This document shows positions 25,117 to 34,325 of a stretch of 64,000 nt of DNA, piece by piece. The position numbers and the translations under genes are program-made. The notes below the pieces were generated by a model. The model did not search any database, had not been told where the DNA came from, and saw only the letters and a program-made list of their open reading frames with translations. The stretch covers positions 1 to 64,000 of the forward strand of contig CAZYEX010000063.1 of assembly GCA_964646605.1 (NCBI GenBank), read 5' to 3'. The DNA is from SBAX01 sp964646605. Its GTDB lineage: Bacteria; Planctomycetota; Phycisphaerae; UBA1845. The number at the start of each line of letters is the position of its first letter. Position 1 is the first letter of the stretch.

Positions 25117-27165
25117 TCACGGCCCCGCCTCGCCGACCGATTGAAACCGGTTCTGCAGCTCGCCAAAATCGACCAGGTCCACGTCGCCGTCGGGCTCGAA
25201 GTCGAACGCCCGGCAGTCGAGGGACTCGGGCGCGACGTGCGGCCCGTTCCAGCAACCCATGCTTCGCCGGTAATCGAACAAGTCGAGGTCTCCGTCGCCG
25301 TCCGCATCGCCGCGAACCGACGAACATAGGATGGCCCGCACGCGGACCTCATCCACCGCCGCCTCGGTCAGCGAATCCAAGGTCAGATCGGACGTACGGA
25401 ACCGCAGCCGTAGAGAATCGCCGGCCACATCCGGAAAATCACGCAGGCGGAATCGGTGCAGACTCCACCGTGAGGTTTCCTCCACGGTTTCCACGGTCGT
25501 CCAAGTGCCGCCGCCGTCCCGCGACATTTCGACCACCAGTGAATCCGTCACCCCGATGTCGGAATAGAACCAGCGCGCGTAGGAAACCTCGGCGTCCGCA
25601 GCCGTCAAGGGAATCACCGGCGAAAGCAGGGACACCGGGCCGCCGTCCACGTCGTTGGTTCCGTCGTGACCGCCGTAGTGCTGACCGGTGACGAAACACG
25701 TTCGCCCGGCGTCGGTCGAAAAATCATAGCCCGGTTGCGCCGTCGTGCCCACCGGAACCACGCGGGTCCATCCGCCCATCGTGGCCGCACCCTCGATTTC
25801 GGTCGTCCAACCGAGTGCCGTCTCGAAGTCATCCGCAAAGAGGTCAAGGGTTTGAACGGCCAGCGCCGAATGCCAAACGTTCGGCGCGTTCAACGGTTCG
25901 CGGACCTCGCTCCCGCCGCTTCCCACCGCTCGGAGGTAATACTCCAGCGTCGCTTCGCAAGGCGTGGCCGGGAGCATCGCACGATACGATCCTCCCCCAA
26001 GCGCTTCGAGGGGGACCTCCGTCGGCGTCCCGGCGACGACGCTGCGATAGACGAGCGACGCCGACTGCACTTCTTCCGCGCCCTCCGCGAATCGAACCAG
26101 AAGTGGCGTGGGTGTGTTGGGTGGGATCACCTGCGGAAAGGGCGCGTCGAAATCGAATCGCAGCGCTGGCAGAGGCGTTAACTGCAACGCCCGCGCGGCG
26201 TTCACCCGCCCGGCGCCGAACCGCGCATCCCAACCGCCATCGCCGAGGTCGTCGGCCGAGGCCCGCAGAATCTCGCCAACCTGCGCAGCACTTAGTTGCG
26301 GTGCAAACGAGCGGATCAGACTGGCCACACCGGCAACGTAGCCCGCCGCCCACGCGGAGGAGGGCGCCGTCTCGAACCCCAGTCCTCCTCCCGCCTGCGT
26401 CGACCAGATGCCCGCGCTGGGAGCCGACAGATCGACCTGCTCGCCGGAGTTCGAGAATCCCGCCGGTTCGTCCAAGTTGTCCGTCGCCGCAACCGCCAGA
26501 CATCCCTCGAAGGCCGCGGGATAGGCGACGGTGCTGTCCGCGTTGTGCCCGGCCGGTGCGACCACGACCACGTCGTGCGCCGCGGCATAGGTGACCGCGT
26601 CGGCCAGTGCCATCGTGCCGTCATAGAACTGGAGTGGAACGACGATCACGTCCGCGGCGGCATCGACGGCTTGGCGGATTCCCTCCGCGACGGACGCTTC
26701 CGTTCCTACGGGCCCTTGCAAGACACGGATCGGAAGGACCCACACATGATCGTTCAGGCCCGCGATCCCGGCGGCGTTGTTTCGCGCTGCGGCGATGATG
26801 CCCGCGACCCGCGTGCCATGGTTGAAGGTGTCCAGAGTGTTGTACGGATCACCGCCCGCCGAGGGGGCCACGAAGCCCTCCAAGAGCCGATCCGCGAACT
26901 CAGGATGCGGATCGACTCCCGTGCCCACGACGGCGACGATGATGGGTCGGGCGCCCGAGTGAATCGACCAACCCGCAAGGGCGGACACGTCCGCACCGGG
27001 CTTGCCGGCCTGATCGTCCACCACCTGCCCTGTGTTCCTCAGCCCCCATTGGTAGGAAAAGTCCGGGTCGTTGGGGATCGGTCCTCCAGCCCGCGTCGTG
27101 GGCGGGAACGATGTAAACGCGATGGCCAGCAAGTACGCAACAGGCACAGACGTCCGCGGACGCAT
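25117..27165 (-). CDS. secreted subtilase-like protein with degenerate active site and dockerin-like tail
   Basis: A protein of 682 residues. ATG 27165 has a strong AAGGAGG site and starts a signal peptide (MRPRTSVPVAYLLAIAF). Residues ~30-310 match peptidase S8, but the catalytic positions are changed: the Asp of the DTG motif is Gly81 (VAVVGTGVD), His116 (NHGTRVAGI) remains, the oxyanion AAGN reads PAGH, and the nucleophile motif GTS reads SSA before WAAGYVAG. So it is probably not a protease. A jelly-roll-like region follows. The C-terminus carries two EF-hand-like dockerin motifs (GDADGDGDLDLFDYR and DFEPDGDVDLVDFGEL). Likely a secreted binding or scaffold protein. Confidence 0.8.
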   Translation of the reverse strand: MRPRTSVPVAYLLAIAFTSFPPTTRAGGPIPNDPDFSYQWGLRNTGQVVDDQAGKPGADVSALAGWSIHSGARPIIVAVVGTGVDPHPEFADRLLEGFVAPSAGGDPYNTLDTFNHGTRVAGIIAAARNNAAGIAGLNDHVWVLPIRVLQGPVGTEASVAEGIRQAVDAAADVIVVPLQFYDGTMALADAVTYAAAHDVVVVAPAGHNADSTVAYPAAFEGCLAVAATDNLDEPAGFSNSGEQVDLSAPSAGIWSTQAGGGLGFETAPSSAWAAGYVAGVASLIRSFAPQLSAAQVGEILRASADDLGDGGWDARFGAGRVNAARALQLTPLPALRFDFDAPFPQVIPPNTPTPLLVRFAEGAEEVQSASLVYRSVVAGTPTEVPLEALGGGSYRAMLPATPCEATLEYYLRAVGSGGSEVREPLNAPNVWHSALAVQTLDLFADDFETALGWTTEIEGAATMGGWTRVVPVGTTAQPGYDFSTDAGRTCFVTGQHYGGHDGTNDVDGGPVSLLSPVIPLTAADAEVSYARWFYSDIGVTDSLVVEMSRDGGGTWTTVETVEETSRWSLHRFRLRDFPDVAGDSLRLRFRTSDLTLDSLTEAAVDEVRVRAILCSSVRGDADGDGDLDLFDYRRSMGCWNGPHVAPESLDCRAFDFEPDGDVDLVDFGELQNRFQSVGEAGP

Positions 27166-27357
27166 GTCATGCCTCCTTCCACGACAAACCGATTCCCGGC
27201 GCGAGAGGTTAGTGAAGTTGGCCGGCGGTCGAGGCGATTCTAGGGCAACGTGTGCCCGACCCGCAACTGGCAGACGGAAGGCATGGGTGCGCAGTTCGGA
27301 AGTCGGGGATTTGACGGTCGATTCACAACCGACTACGATGCATGGGTCGGGTCGTAA

Positions 27358-27432
27358 CGGGGCGTAGCTCAGCTTGGCTAGAGCGCTGCGTTCGGGACGC
27401 AGAGGTCGCAAGTTCAAATCTTGTCGCCCCGA
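27358..27432 (+). tRNA. tRNA-Pro (anticodon CGG)
   Basis: The full cloverleaf is readable. Acceptor CGGGGCG pairs with CGCCCCG, followed by discriminator A. The D arm is GCTC...GAGC. The anticodon stem CTGCG/CGCAG holds loop TTCGGGA with anticodon CGG. The variable loop is short and the T arm GCAAG-TTCAAAT-CTTGT is intact. C1-G72 with A73 is the expected identity set for proline. CCA is not encoded. Confidence 0.96.
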
Positions 27433-27446
27433 GTTCTCGGCTATCC

Positions 27447-27473
27447 ATAAGTTCTTATATTTCAAGAGCTTAT
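27447..27473. terminator. A/T-rich hairpin after tRNA-Pro
   Basis: ATAAGTTCTT pairs with AAGAGCTTAT (one mismatch) around ATATTTC, 15 bp after the tRNA. It is A/T-rich in a G+C-rich background. No long T-run follows, so termination is only suggested. The rest of 27474-27743 shows nothing beyond the leader of the hydratase gene. Confidence 0.35.
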
Positions 27474-27743
27474 AGCTATCGGCGAGGGTGTTTCCGAACC
27501 CATTCCCTGACCAGGGCATGTCGCCCCGTGCCGCCCAATCTACTCCTGCGTTGCGACGACCCCGAGCCGTCCCATCGCCGCCGAGCCGTCCCGTTCACGG
27601 GCCGGGCTCAACCCCGGCGGCATACCGCCGGAATATCCGCCGAATCATGCGAACTCCCACGTCTCACCAAGGCTGGCGGAATCATGGAAATGCGGGAAAC
27701 CTCCGACGGGGGTAACCTACGCGATTGCGAAGTCGGAGAGCCA

Positions 27744-28526
27744 ATGGTTGCATTCACACGAGTTGAAACGCAGGCCGGTGCCGCGCGGGTGACGCTCGCC
27801 CGTGCGGACCTGCACAACGCCTTTAACGAGGCGATGATCGCGGAGATCACGGCTGCGTTTGTCGAGCTTGGCCGGCGCGAGGACGTGCGTGTGATCGTGC
27901 TTTCGGGGGAGGGCAAGTCGTTTTCAGCCGGGGGGGACATCCACTGGATGAAGAAGATGGTGGGGTACTCCTTCGAGGAGAACCTGGCCGATGCCAACGA
28001 AATGGCTCGGATGCTGCGGGCGATCCGCGAGTGTCCCAAACCGGTCATCGCCCGGGTGCATGGGGCGGCCTACGGGGGCGGCGTCGGATTGACCGCGGCA
28101 TGTGACATCGCGGCAGCCATCGAGTCGGCGGTGTTTTGTCTGTCCGAGGTGAAACTGGGGATCGTTCCCGCTGTGATTTCGCCCTTCGTGATGGAGAAGA
28201 TCGGGCCGGGGCAGATGCGGCGCTATGCCCTGACGGCTGAACGCTTCAGCGCCGTCGAAGCCAAACGCATCGGCCTGGTCCACGAGGTTTTTGCAACCGA
28301 GGCCGAAATGGATCGCTGGATCGAAGAGGTCTGCGCCACTTTGAAGTCCAACGGCCCCAAGGCTCTCGTCGCCGCCAAGCGGATTCTCTCCGAGGTGGCC
28401 GGCGTCCCCTGGGATCAGGTGCAAGCCCGAACGACAAGAACCATCGCCGAGCTACGCGCCTCGACCGAAGGCCAAGAGGGGCTCAAGGCCTTTCTCGAAA
28501 AGCGCAAACCCCATTGGTCGGCGTAA
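27744..28526 (+). CDS. liuC: methylglutaconyl-CoA hydratase-like enoyl-CoA hydratase
   Basis: A protein of 260 residues. The ATG at 27744 is preferred (GGAGAG six bases upstream) over in-frame ATG 27684. It has the crotonase fold: oxyanion-hole segments SFSAGGDIHWM and GAAYGGGVGL, and SEVKLGIVPAVISPFV, which is characteristic of methylglutaconyl-CoA hydratases. It converts 3-methylglutaconyl-CoA to HMG-CoA in leucine breakdown. The next three genes (biotin carboxylase, biotin carrier, HMG-CoA lyase) supply the steps on either side, which supports the specific call. Confidence 0.85.
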   Translation: MVAFTRVETQAGAARVTLARADLHNAFNEAMIAEITAAFVELGRREDVRVIVLSGEGKSFSAGGDIHWMKKMVGYSFEENLADANEMARMLRAIRECPKPVIARVHGAAYGGGVGLTAACDIAAAIESAVFCLSEVKLGIVPAVISPFVMEKIGPGQMRRYALTAERFSAVEAKRIGLVHEVFATEAEMDRWIEEVCATLKSNGPKALVAAKRILSEVAGVPWDQVQARTTRTIAELRASTEGQEGLKAFLEKRKPHWSA

Positions 28527-28545
28527 CCCCGCACGACCGCCGCAT

Positions 28546-28574
28546 TCGACAATCGGCAATCGACAATCGACAAT
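28546..28574. repeat. CGACAAT heptamer array (4 units) before the carboxylase gene
   Basis: CGACAAT, CGGCAAT, CGACAAT, CGACAAT in direct tandem, ending about 35-45 bp before the biotin carboxylase start. Same unit as at 47471, 50946 and 62374. Confidence 0.85.
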
Positions 28575-28617
28575 AGCATTCGGGTCGAGACGACCCTCGG
28601 GTGTTCGAATGCCGAGA

Positions 28618-30123
28618 ATGTTCAAGAAAGTCCTGATCGCCAACCGGGGCGAGATTGCCGTCCGCATTGCGGCCACGCTCCAACAGATGGGCGTCACCGC
28701 GGCGGCGGTGTTTTCCGACGTCGATCGCAACGCGCTGCACGTAGGCTTGGCCGACGAAGCCTATCCGTTGGAAGGCAAAGCGGCCTCGGAGACGTATCTG
28801 CGCGGCGACAAGCTCATCGACATCGCCAAGCGTCACGGCGTGGACGCGATCCATCCGGGATATGGTTTCCTCGCCGAGAACGCCGACTTCGCCCAGGCTT
28901 GCGGCGACGCCGGTCTGGTCTTCGTCGGTCCGAAACCGGAAGTGATTCGGACCCTCGGTGACAAAATTCGCGCCAAGGAGATTCTCGCCAAGGCGGGCGT
29001 GCCCGTGGTGCCCGGCTGGTCAGGCAAAGAAAACGAGGGTGCCGAGCGCTTCGCCACGGAGGCCGAGAAGATCGGTTATCCGATTCTCCTCAAGGCCGCG
29101 GCGGGGGGGGGCGGGAAAGGGATGCGCGTCGTGGGTAGCGCGAGGGAATTACCCGCGGGGCTGGAGGCCTGCCGACGGGAGGCAACGGCCGCATTCGGCG
29201 ACTCGCGCGTCTTTATTGAAAAGTACATCGCACGCCCGCGACACATCGAGTTCCAAATCTTCGGCGATGAGCACGGTCACATCGTACATATGTACGAGCG
29301 CGAATGCTCGATCCAACGACGACATCAGAAGATCGTGGAGGAGACTCCGTCGCCCGGGTTGACGCCGGCGCTGCGGCAGAAAATGGGCGACGCCGCCGTT
29401 GCCGCCGCCAGAGCGGTCGGATATTCCAATGCCGGAACGGTCGAGTTTCTCGTCGACGACTCGGGCGAGTTCTATTTCCTCGAAGTCAACACTCGGCTGC
29501 AAGTCGAACATCCCGTGACGGAGATGACCTTGCGGCTGGACTTGGTGCACCTGCAATTGCGCGTCGCCGCGGGAGAAGAACTGCCCTTCACACAGGAGCA
29601 ACTGCGTCCCCAAGGCCATGCCATCGAGTGCCGCATCTACGCGGAAGACGCGGCGCGCGGTTTCTTGCCCTCCACGGGAACGATTGCGGAATTCGCCCTG
29701 CCGACGGCCCCGAACCTTCGTGTGGATTCGGGCGTGTGCGCGTCGTCCGAGGTGAGCGTCTACTATGATCCCATGCTGGCGAAGATGATCTCATGGGGTG
29801 TGACTCGGGAGGACTCGCTGCGGCGGCTCGTCTGGGCGCTGCAACGATCCGTTGTCCTCGGCGTCACCACGAACATCGAATTCCTACAAGCATTGATCTG
29901 CGGGTCGGAGTTTGGCAGTGGGCGTCTGCACACTCATTTTCTGGAAGAACATCCTGTGAGCTTGTCAAATTCGGCGCCGGTGCCGGACGATATTTTCATC
30001 GCCGCCGCTCTGGCCATGCATACGTCGCCGCAGGTGAATCGAAATTCGCCGCTAAACCGGGAAACGTATTCAGGCAATGCGGACAGTCTCTGGCGCGCCG
30101 CCGTCGCATGGCGAGGTGCATGA
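28618..30123 (+). CDS. biotin carboxylase subunit (3-methylcrotonyl-CoA carboxylase-type)
   Basis: A protein of 501 residues from ATG 28618; ATG 28609 adds three. It carboxylates carrier-bound biotin using ATP and bicarbonate. Seen in order: MFKKVLIANRGEIAVRI, the ATP-grasp loop GGGGKGM, EKYIARPRHIEFQIFGD, and EVNTRLQVEHPVTE. The chain is ~50 residues longer than AccC and ends just where the BT/BCCP part starts in fused MccA proteins. Here that part is a separate gene starting immediately after the stop. Leucine-pathway neighbours favour a 3-methylcrotonyl-CoA carboxylase role. The beta (carboxyltransferase) subunit is not in the cluster. Confidence 0.85.
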   Translation: MFKKVLIANRGEIAVRIAATLQQMGVTAAAVFSDVDRNALHVGLADEAYPLEGKAASETYLRGDKLIDIAKRHGVDAIHPGYGFLAENADFAQACGDAGLVFVGPKPEVIRTLGDKIRAKEILAKAGVPVVPGWSGKENEGAERFATEAEKIGYPILLKAAAGGGGKGMRVVGSARELPAGLEACRREATAAFGDSRVFIEKYIARPRHIEFQIFGDEHGHIVHMYERECSIQRRHQKIVEETPSPGLTPALRQKMGDAAVAAARAVGYSNAGTVEFLVDDSGEFYFLEVNTRLQVEHPVTEMTLRLDLVHLQLRVAAGEELPFTQEQLRPQGHAIECRIYAEDAARGFLPSTGTIAEFALPTAPNLRVDSGVCASSEVSVYYDPMLAKMISWGVTREDSLRRLVWALQRSVVLGVTTNIEFLQALICGSEFGSGRLHTHFLEEHPVSLSNSAPVPDDIFIAAALAMHTSPQVNRNSPLNRETYSGNADSLWRAAVAWRGA

Positions 30124-30645
30124 ATGAAGATGAAGCTCCGCCTTGACGGTCAAGACGAGTCGCGCGAACTCCAACTGGACCGCATCGAGGGAAAGGACGC
30201 GATCCGTCACCAGGTTCGGTGCCGCGATTCCGCTACGGAAACAGAGCAGGGCTCTGTGGGCCCATTGCGCTGGCTTCTCGTTCACGGGCGGGTGGTTCGT
30301 TTCCAGGCGTTGCGGCGCGGACACCAGATCGAGGTTTGGTTGGGGGGACGGGTCTATTCATTGGAGCATGTTGACTCGCGCACCCGCCGAGCGGCAACCC
30401 CGACTCACGGAGCGCAGCTCAACCAACTGACTGCTCCGATGCCCGGAACTATCCTGAAGATTTACGTTGCCCCCGGCGAGTCATTCGCGCCCCATCAACC
30501 GTTGATCATCATTGAATCCATGAAAATGGAGATGACGATCAGCGCGCCGCACGCCGGGCGGATCGAGGCCGTAACCTGCCGTGTCGGCGAGCTTGTGCAG
30601 ATGGGGGCGATTCTTGCGAAATTGCAAGAGACGAGCGACGAATGA
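30124..30645 (+). CDS. biotin carboxyl carrier subunit
   Basis: A protein of 173 residues whose ATG directly follows the stop of the biotin carboxylase gene. The C-terminal ~75 residues are a biotinyl domain with the target Lys in ESMKMEM and the preceding LTAPMPGTILKIYVAPGE. The N-terminal ~95 residues look like the BT (carboxylase-linking) beta domain of MccA (FQALRRGHQIEVWLGGRVY). It swings carboxybiotin between the two active sites. Its 3' end overlaps the HMG-CoA lyase start by four bases. Confidence 0.88.
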   Translation: MKMKLRLDGQDESRELQLDRIEGKDAIRHQVRCRDSATETEQGSVGPLRWLLVHGRVVRFQALRRGHQIEVWLGGRVYSLEHVDSRTRRAATPTHGAQLNQLTAPMPGTILKIYVAPGESFAPHQPLIIIESMKMEMTISAPHAGRIEAVTCRVGELVQMGAILAKLQETSDE

Positions 30646-31544
30646 TCGACCTCCCTCGCAAAGTCACCATTGTCGAAGTCGGTCCGCGCGATGGACTGCA
30701 GAATGAGCCGACACCCGTGCCCAGCGGTGTCAAACTGGAATATATTCGTAAACTCATAGATGCCGGATTACGTAACATCGAGGCGACCTCGTTCGTTCAT
30801 CCGGAGCGCGTGCCGCAGTTGGCGGACGCCGACTCCTTATTTCCATTGCTCCCTCGACACTCTGATGTGGTCTACTCGGCGCTGGTGCCCAATGTGCACG
30901 GTCTGGAGCGGGCCGTCGCCGCCGGAGTGCGAAGGATCGCCGTTTTCACCGCCGCTTCCGAAACATTCACGCTACGCAACATCGGAATGACGATCGATGA
31001 ATCCTTGCGCGTTTTTCGCGAAGTCATGGAGCGCGCATCCCAGGCCGGACTGACTTCGCGCGGCTATGTCTCTACGGCGTTCGTCTGTCCGTACGAGGGC
31101 AACGTCGCCAAGGAGAGAGTCCGCGAGGTCGCGGAACAATTGCTGCAGTTGGGCGTGGACGAAATCGCCATTAGTGACACGATCGGCGCGGCGGCGCCGT
31201 CCGAAGTTCTGGCGACGGTGGGACATGTCTTAACGGTTGTTCCCGTCGAAAGGGTTGCTCTGCACTTCCATGCCACCTATGGCACGGCGCAGGCCAACGT
31301 GCTGGCGGGGTTGATGCTGGGCGTCGCCACGTTTGATTCGTCATGCGGCGGACTCGGGGGATGTCCGTTTGCCCCCGGCGCCGCGGGCAATTTGGCGACC
31401 GAGGATCTGGTCTACCTCTTGCATCGCATGGGCATCCAGACCGGTGTTGACCAAACGCGTGTAATTGACGCCGCACAGTTCATTGCGGAGGCATTGAACA
31501 AACCCCCGCGGAGCGCGCTGGCGCATCAGCCCCAGAGACGGTGA
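30642..31544 (+). CDS. mvaB: hydroxymethylglutaryl-CoA lyase
   Basis: A protein of 300 residues starting in an ATGA overlap. It cleaves HMG-CoA to acetyl-CoA and acetoacetate, the final step of leucine catabolism. Visible are VEVGPRDGLQNE (catalytic Arg-Asp), the metal HxH in ALHFHATYG (the family usually has HDT, here HAT), and the signature loop SCGGLGGCPFAPGAAGN with the active-site Cys and Asn. It is a TIM-barrel enzyme of normal length. Together with the three upstream genes it forms a four-gene operon. Confidence 0.94.
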   Translation: MIDLPRKVTIVEVGPRDGLQNEPTPVPSGVKLEYIRKLIDAGLRNIEATSFVHPERVPQLADADSLFPLLPRHSDVVYSALVPNVHGLERAVAAGVRRIAVFTAASETFTLRNIGMTIDESLRVFREVMERASQAGLTSRGYVSTAFVCPYEGNVAKERVREVAEQLLQLGVDEIAISDTIGAAAPSEVLATVGHVLTVVPVERVALHFHATYGTAQANVLAGLMLGVATFDSSCGGLGGCPFAPGAAGNLATEDLVYLLHRMGIQTGVDQTRVIDAAQFIAEALNKPPRSALAHQPQRR

Positions 31545-31622
31545 AACGACCGCACGAACACATGAAGTTGTGCCTACGCCATGAGTGATGGTTAACGGAT
31601 CGAGCGATTGTGGAGTGAGACC

Positions 31623-32285
31623 GTGAGTTCCGCCGAATGTCCAACCTTCCGATTCGATGTCGTCGGGTCCACCAACGACGTGGCCAAACAGCTCGTACGC
31701 GACGGGCGAGTGGGTCGGCGTGCCCAGGTTACAGCCAGAGAACAAACGGCGGGCAGGGGTCAGTGGGGACGACACTGGATTTCACCGAAGGACGCGGGCA
31801 TTTACCTGTCCGTCGTCGAGCGGATCGATCGCTCCGCCGTGGATCTTACCCATTATACATCCGCGGCCGGCATTGCCTGCGCGGAGGTTCTTCACGAGGC
31901 CACCGGACTGGACGTACGGTTGAAGCCGGTGAATGACATGTATTTGGACGGACGTAAGCTCGCGGGCATTTTGGTGGAAGCGATCATTGAACCCAACGGT
32001 CTTCGCTTTTTGATTACGGGTGTGGGCATCAACGTACGCCTGGCCGATCGCCAGTGTCTGGAGTCGGGCGTCGAACCAATCTGTCTGCAGGAGGTCATGC
32101 CTCCCGAACGGTTTGCCTATCTGGACATCGACACTTTGGTGGAGCGGCTCGCGGATCGGGTTTGTGCCTGGAATGCCGTGGCGTCGGCGGGTGAGTCGGA
32201 GAGAATCGCCGGTCAGTGGCGGTATTTTGAACACGACTTGGGCGATCTTGCCGACACGTTGACCGATCGCGGCTTCCATGTTTGA
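31623..32285 (+). CDS. birA: biotin--[biotin carboxyl carrier protein] ligase
   Basis: A protein of 220 residues from GTG 31623 (GGAG nine bases upstream). It attaches biotin to the Lys of carrier proteins via biotinyl-AMP. The biotin/ATP loop is GRGQWGRHW, and LKPVNDMYLDGRKLAGIL replaces the common KWPND, with the essential Asn-Asp kept. There is no N-terminal helix-turn-helix, so it is the non-regulatory type. Its position right after a biotin-carrier operon matches its job. Confidence 0.88.
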   Translation: MSSAECPTFRFDVVGSTNDVAKQLVRDGRVGRRAQVTAREQTAGRGQWGRHWISPKDAGIYLSVVERIDRSAVDLTHYTSAAGIACAEVLHEATGLDVRLKPVNDMYLDGRKLAGILVEAIIEPNGLRFLITGVGINVRLADRQCLESGVEPICLQEVMPPERFAYLDIDTLVERLADRVCAWNAVASAGESERIAGQWRYFEHDLGDLADTLTDRGFHV

Positions 32286-32296
32286 AGGTTGACGCG

Positions 32297-34258
32297 ATGG
32301 AAGGCGCTGCCTCGGTTGAGCCGAACCTAACGCGATTGCGGCGCCCCACGCCGTTCTCGGTATCCGTGACGGGCTTCGTCGGCGTCCTTGGCATTCCGTT
32401 GGCTGTCATCGCCGTTCGGACCGTACAGTTCAATGTCGCCAATTCTACAACGGTCGTACTCGACGTTCCGACGTCCGCCAGTTCAATGTCGTTCCTGCTG
32501 TTCGTCGCGCTTGCCCTTGCCTTGCTCTGCATTTCTGCAGTCTATGGTAACAATACATTCACTGCGTGGCGACGCCTCGGTGATGTCTTGGCGCCTGTGG
32601 TTCTCGTCTGGCCACTGGCGATTTATGCGTTTGTGGATACTCCGCCGCCATTTGTGCTCGGCAACGTCTTGATCCTGGGAATCGGCTGGACGGCCTTCCG
32701 CGCAGGAGTTCGGGCCGCCGCACCGCTGGAACCTGCGTCCGCCCATTTCGCGGCCCTGATTCTCATTGGGATTGTCGTTGTCATCACCACATGGGCACAT
32801 ACCCAATTGCAGACCGTGCTGTTCGAACATTTCATGCTTGGACACGCCGATATTGGTCATTTTACCGAGGAGTTGAAGAACGCCTTGCTTGGTCGCGGTT
32901 TGCGATCCGACAGTTTCGAGAACACGCGATTGGGATGGCATTTTACCCCGCTTCTGTTCGCACTTGCACCGGGTTATGCACTGTGGCCTTCGCTGGTGTA
33001 TCTGATGGTCTGCGGGCCGCTGCTACTCCATCTTCCGGCGTTCGCAGTGTATGCCCTTGCAAAGAAGTTCACCGGCTCGGCGCTGATGGGACTGCAATGC
33101 GCGATTGCTTGGATTCTCCTGCCATCGGTCAGTCGTATGGTGTACTCGAACACCTATGGTTTCCAGTGGGTGGTCGCCGCGGTTCCGTTGCTCGCATTTC
33201 TTCTGCACGCAGTCTTGTCACATCGCTGGCGGATGGTGTGGGTGTGGCTGGTGCTCGTCTGGCTGTGCGAGGAAACTACGACCGCAGTCACGCTGGGATT
33301 GGGAATTTGCATTACTCTTGTTACGCCGCGCAAGAAGACGGGAATGGCGATCGCCCTTGGTTCCATTGTATACTTCGCATTGTGTGTGGGCGTGCTCATT
33401 CCGCGCTTCTCTGCTTCCGGACGCTATGAACGGCTGGACCTGTTCGGGGAACTTGGGCGCTCGGTCGGCGAGCTTGCACTTTCGATCGTCACACAGCCGG
33501 GGGCCATCCTCGTCCGCCTGGCGCGCGAACAAGGACTGTTGTTCGTTATCACTCTGCTGACGCCGCTGGCGATGCTTCCACTGCTTCATTGGCGCCTCGC
33601 ATTGTCCGCGGCTCCGACACTGTTCTTGATTTTGCTTCTGAAGAACCCGGAGTGGGTCAGCATCAAGTTCTGGCATCAGGCGACGATCTTGCCGATCCTG
33701 GTATTCGCCGCCCTGGCCACGCTGCGGACGGTGCAAGATTCCGCCGCACGTGCGACCCGCATACTTCGACGTTTCGCCGGGGGCGTCCCCTGCCCGCCTC
33801 AGGCCATGCAACGCGGGATCGCCCATGCTGTTTTCGTCAGCGCCGCTCTGTCGCACTATCTGTACGGCTTTTCTCCCTTGTCGAAGTCCTTTGATGCCTT
33901 CGCGTGCGACGCAGCTCTACAGACGGAGGACCCGCGGTTGCAAACCGTGGATACCCTTCGGGAACTCATCCCGCGGGACCAATCGGTGTTGGCCAGCGAG
34001 CGCCTCGCGGCGCACTTCACGGACTATCGCCGCATCTACACAGGTCTTCGAGCGCAGTTTGCGGATTGGATCATCATCGACCGCGGAGACCTCTGGGACG
34101 GTTCGGGACTGCCCGCGCGATCAGGCGAACTCGCCGCCGACCCGGCCTTCGAGACCTTCGGCGAATACGGTTCGATCATCGTGCTGCGGCGTCGCCCGGA
34201 GTTTCCTCCGCTATTGCGGGACGCCCCAAGCTCCCCACATCCAGTCTTGAAGCGTTGA
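32297..34258 (+). CDS. DUF2079-type polytopic membrane protein
   Basis: A protein of 653 residues. ATG 32297 has GAAGG at good spacing, and the preceding birA stop is 12 bp away. About a dozen hydrophobic segments are evident. The segments LGWHFTPLLFALAPGYALWPS and LLLHLPAFAVYALAKKF match the pattern of DUF2079 membrane proteins, which are distantly GT-C-like. The last ~110 residues are soluble. The biochemical role is unknown; a glycan or lipid-linked sugar function is only a guess from the fold. Confidence 0.7.
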   Translation: MEGAASVEPNLTRLRRPTPFSVSVTGFVGVLGIPLAVIAVRTVQFNVANSTTVVLDVPTSASSMSFLLFVALALALLCISAVYGNNTFTAWRRLGDVLAPVVLVWPLAIYAFVDTPPPFVLGNVLILGIGWTAFRAGVRAAAPLEPASAHFAALILIGIVVVITTWAHTQLQTVLFEHFMLGHADIGHFTEELKNALLGRGLRSDSFENTRLGWHFTPLLFALAPGYALWPSLVYLMVCGPLLLHLPAFAVYALAKKFTGSALMGLQCAIAWILLPSVSRMVYSNTYGFQWVVAAVPLLAFLLHAVLSHRWRMVWVWLVLVWLCEETTTAVTLGLGICITLVTPRKKTGMAIALGSIVYFALCVGVLIPRFSASGRYERLDLFGELGRSVGELALSIVTQPGAILVRLAREQGLLFVITLLTPLAMLPLLHWRLALSAAPTLFLILLLKNPEWVSIKFWHQATILPILVFAALATLRTVQDSAARATRILRRFAGGVPCPPQAMQRGIAHAVFVSAALSHYLYGFSPLSKSFDAFACDAALQTEDPRLQTVDTLRELIPRDQSVLASERLAAHFTDYRRIYTGLRAQFADWIIIDRGDLWDGSGLPARSGELAADPAFETFGEYGSIIVLRRRPEFPPLLRDAPSSPHPVLKR

Positions 34259-34283
34259 CGCGCGTTCCGTTCCCGGGCACAAT
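34255..34283 (+). promoter_or_regulatory. putative sigma-70-type promoter of the crotonase gene
   Basis: TTGACG at 34255-34260, a 17-bp spacer and CACAAT at 34278-34283, 42 bp before the ATG. It overlaps the stop of the upstream gene. Confidence 0.45.
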
Positions 34284-34325
34284 CACGCGCTGGGGCGCTG
34301 CCCGCCGCGCCGAAAGGAGACCAAC

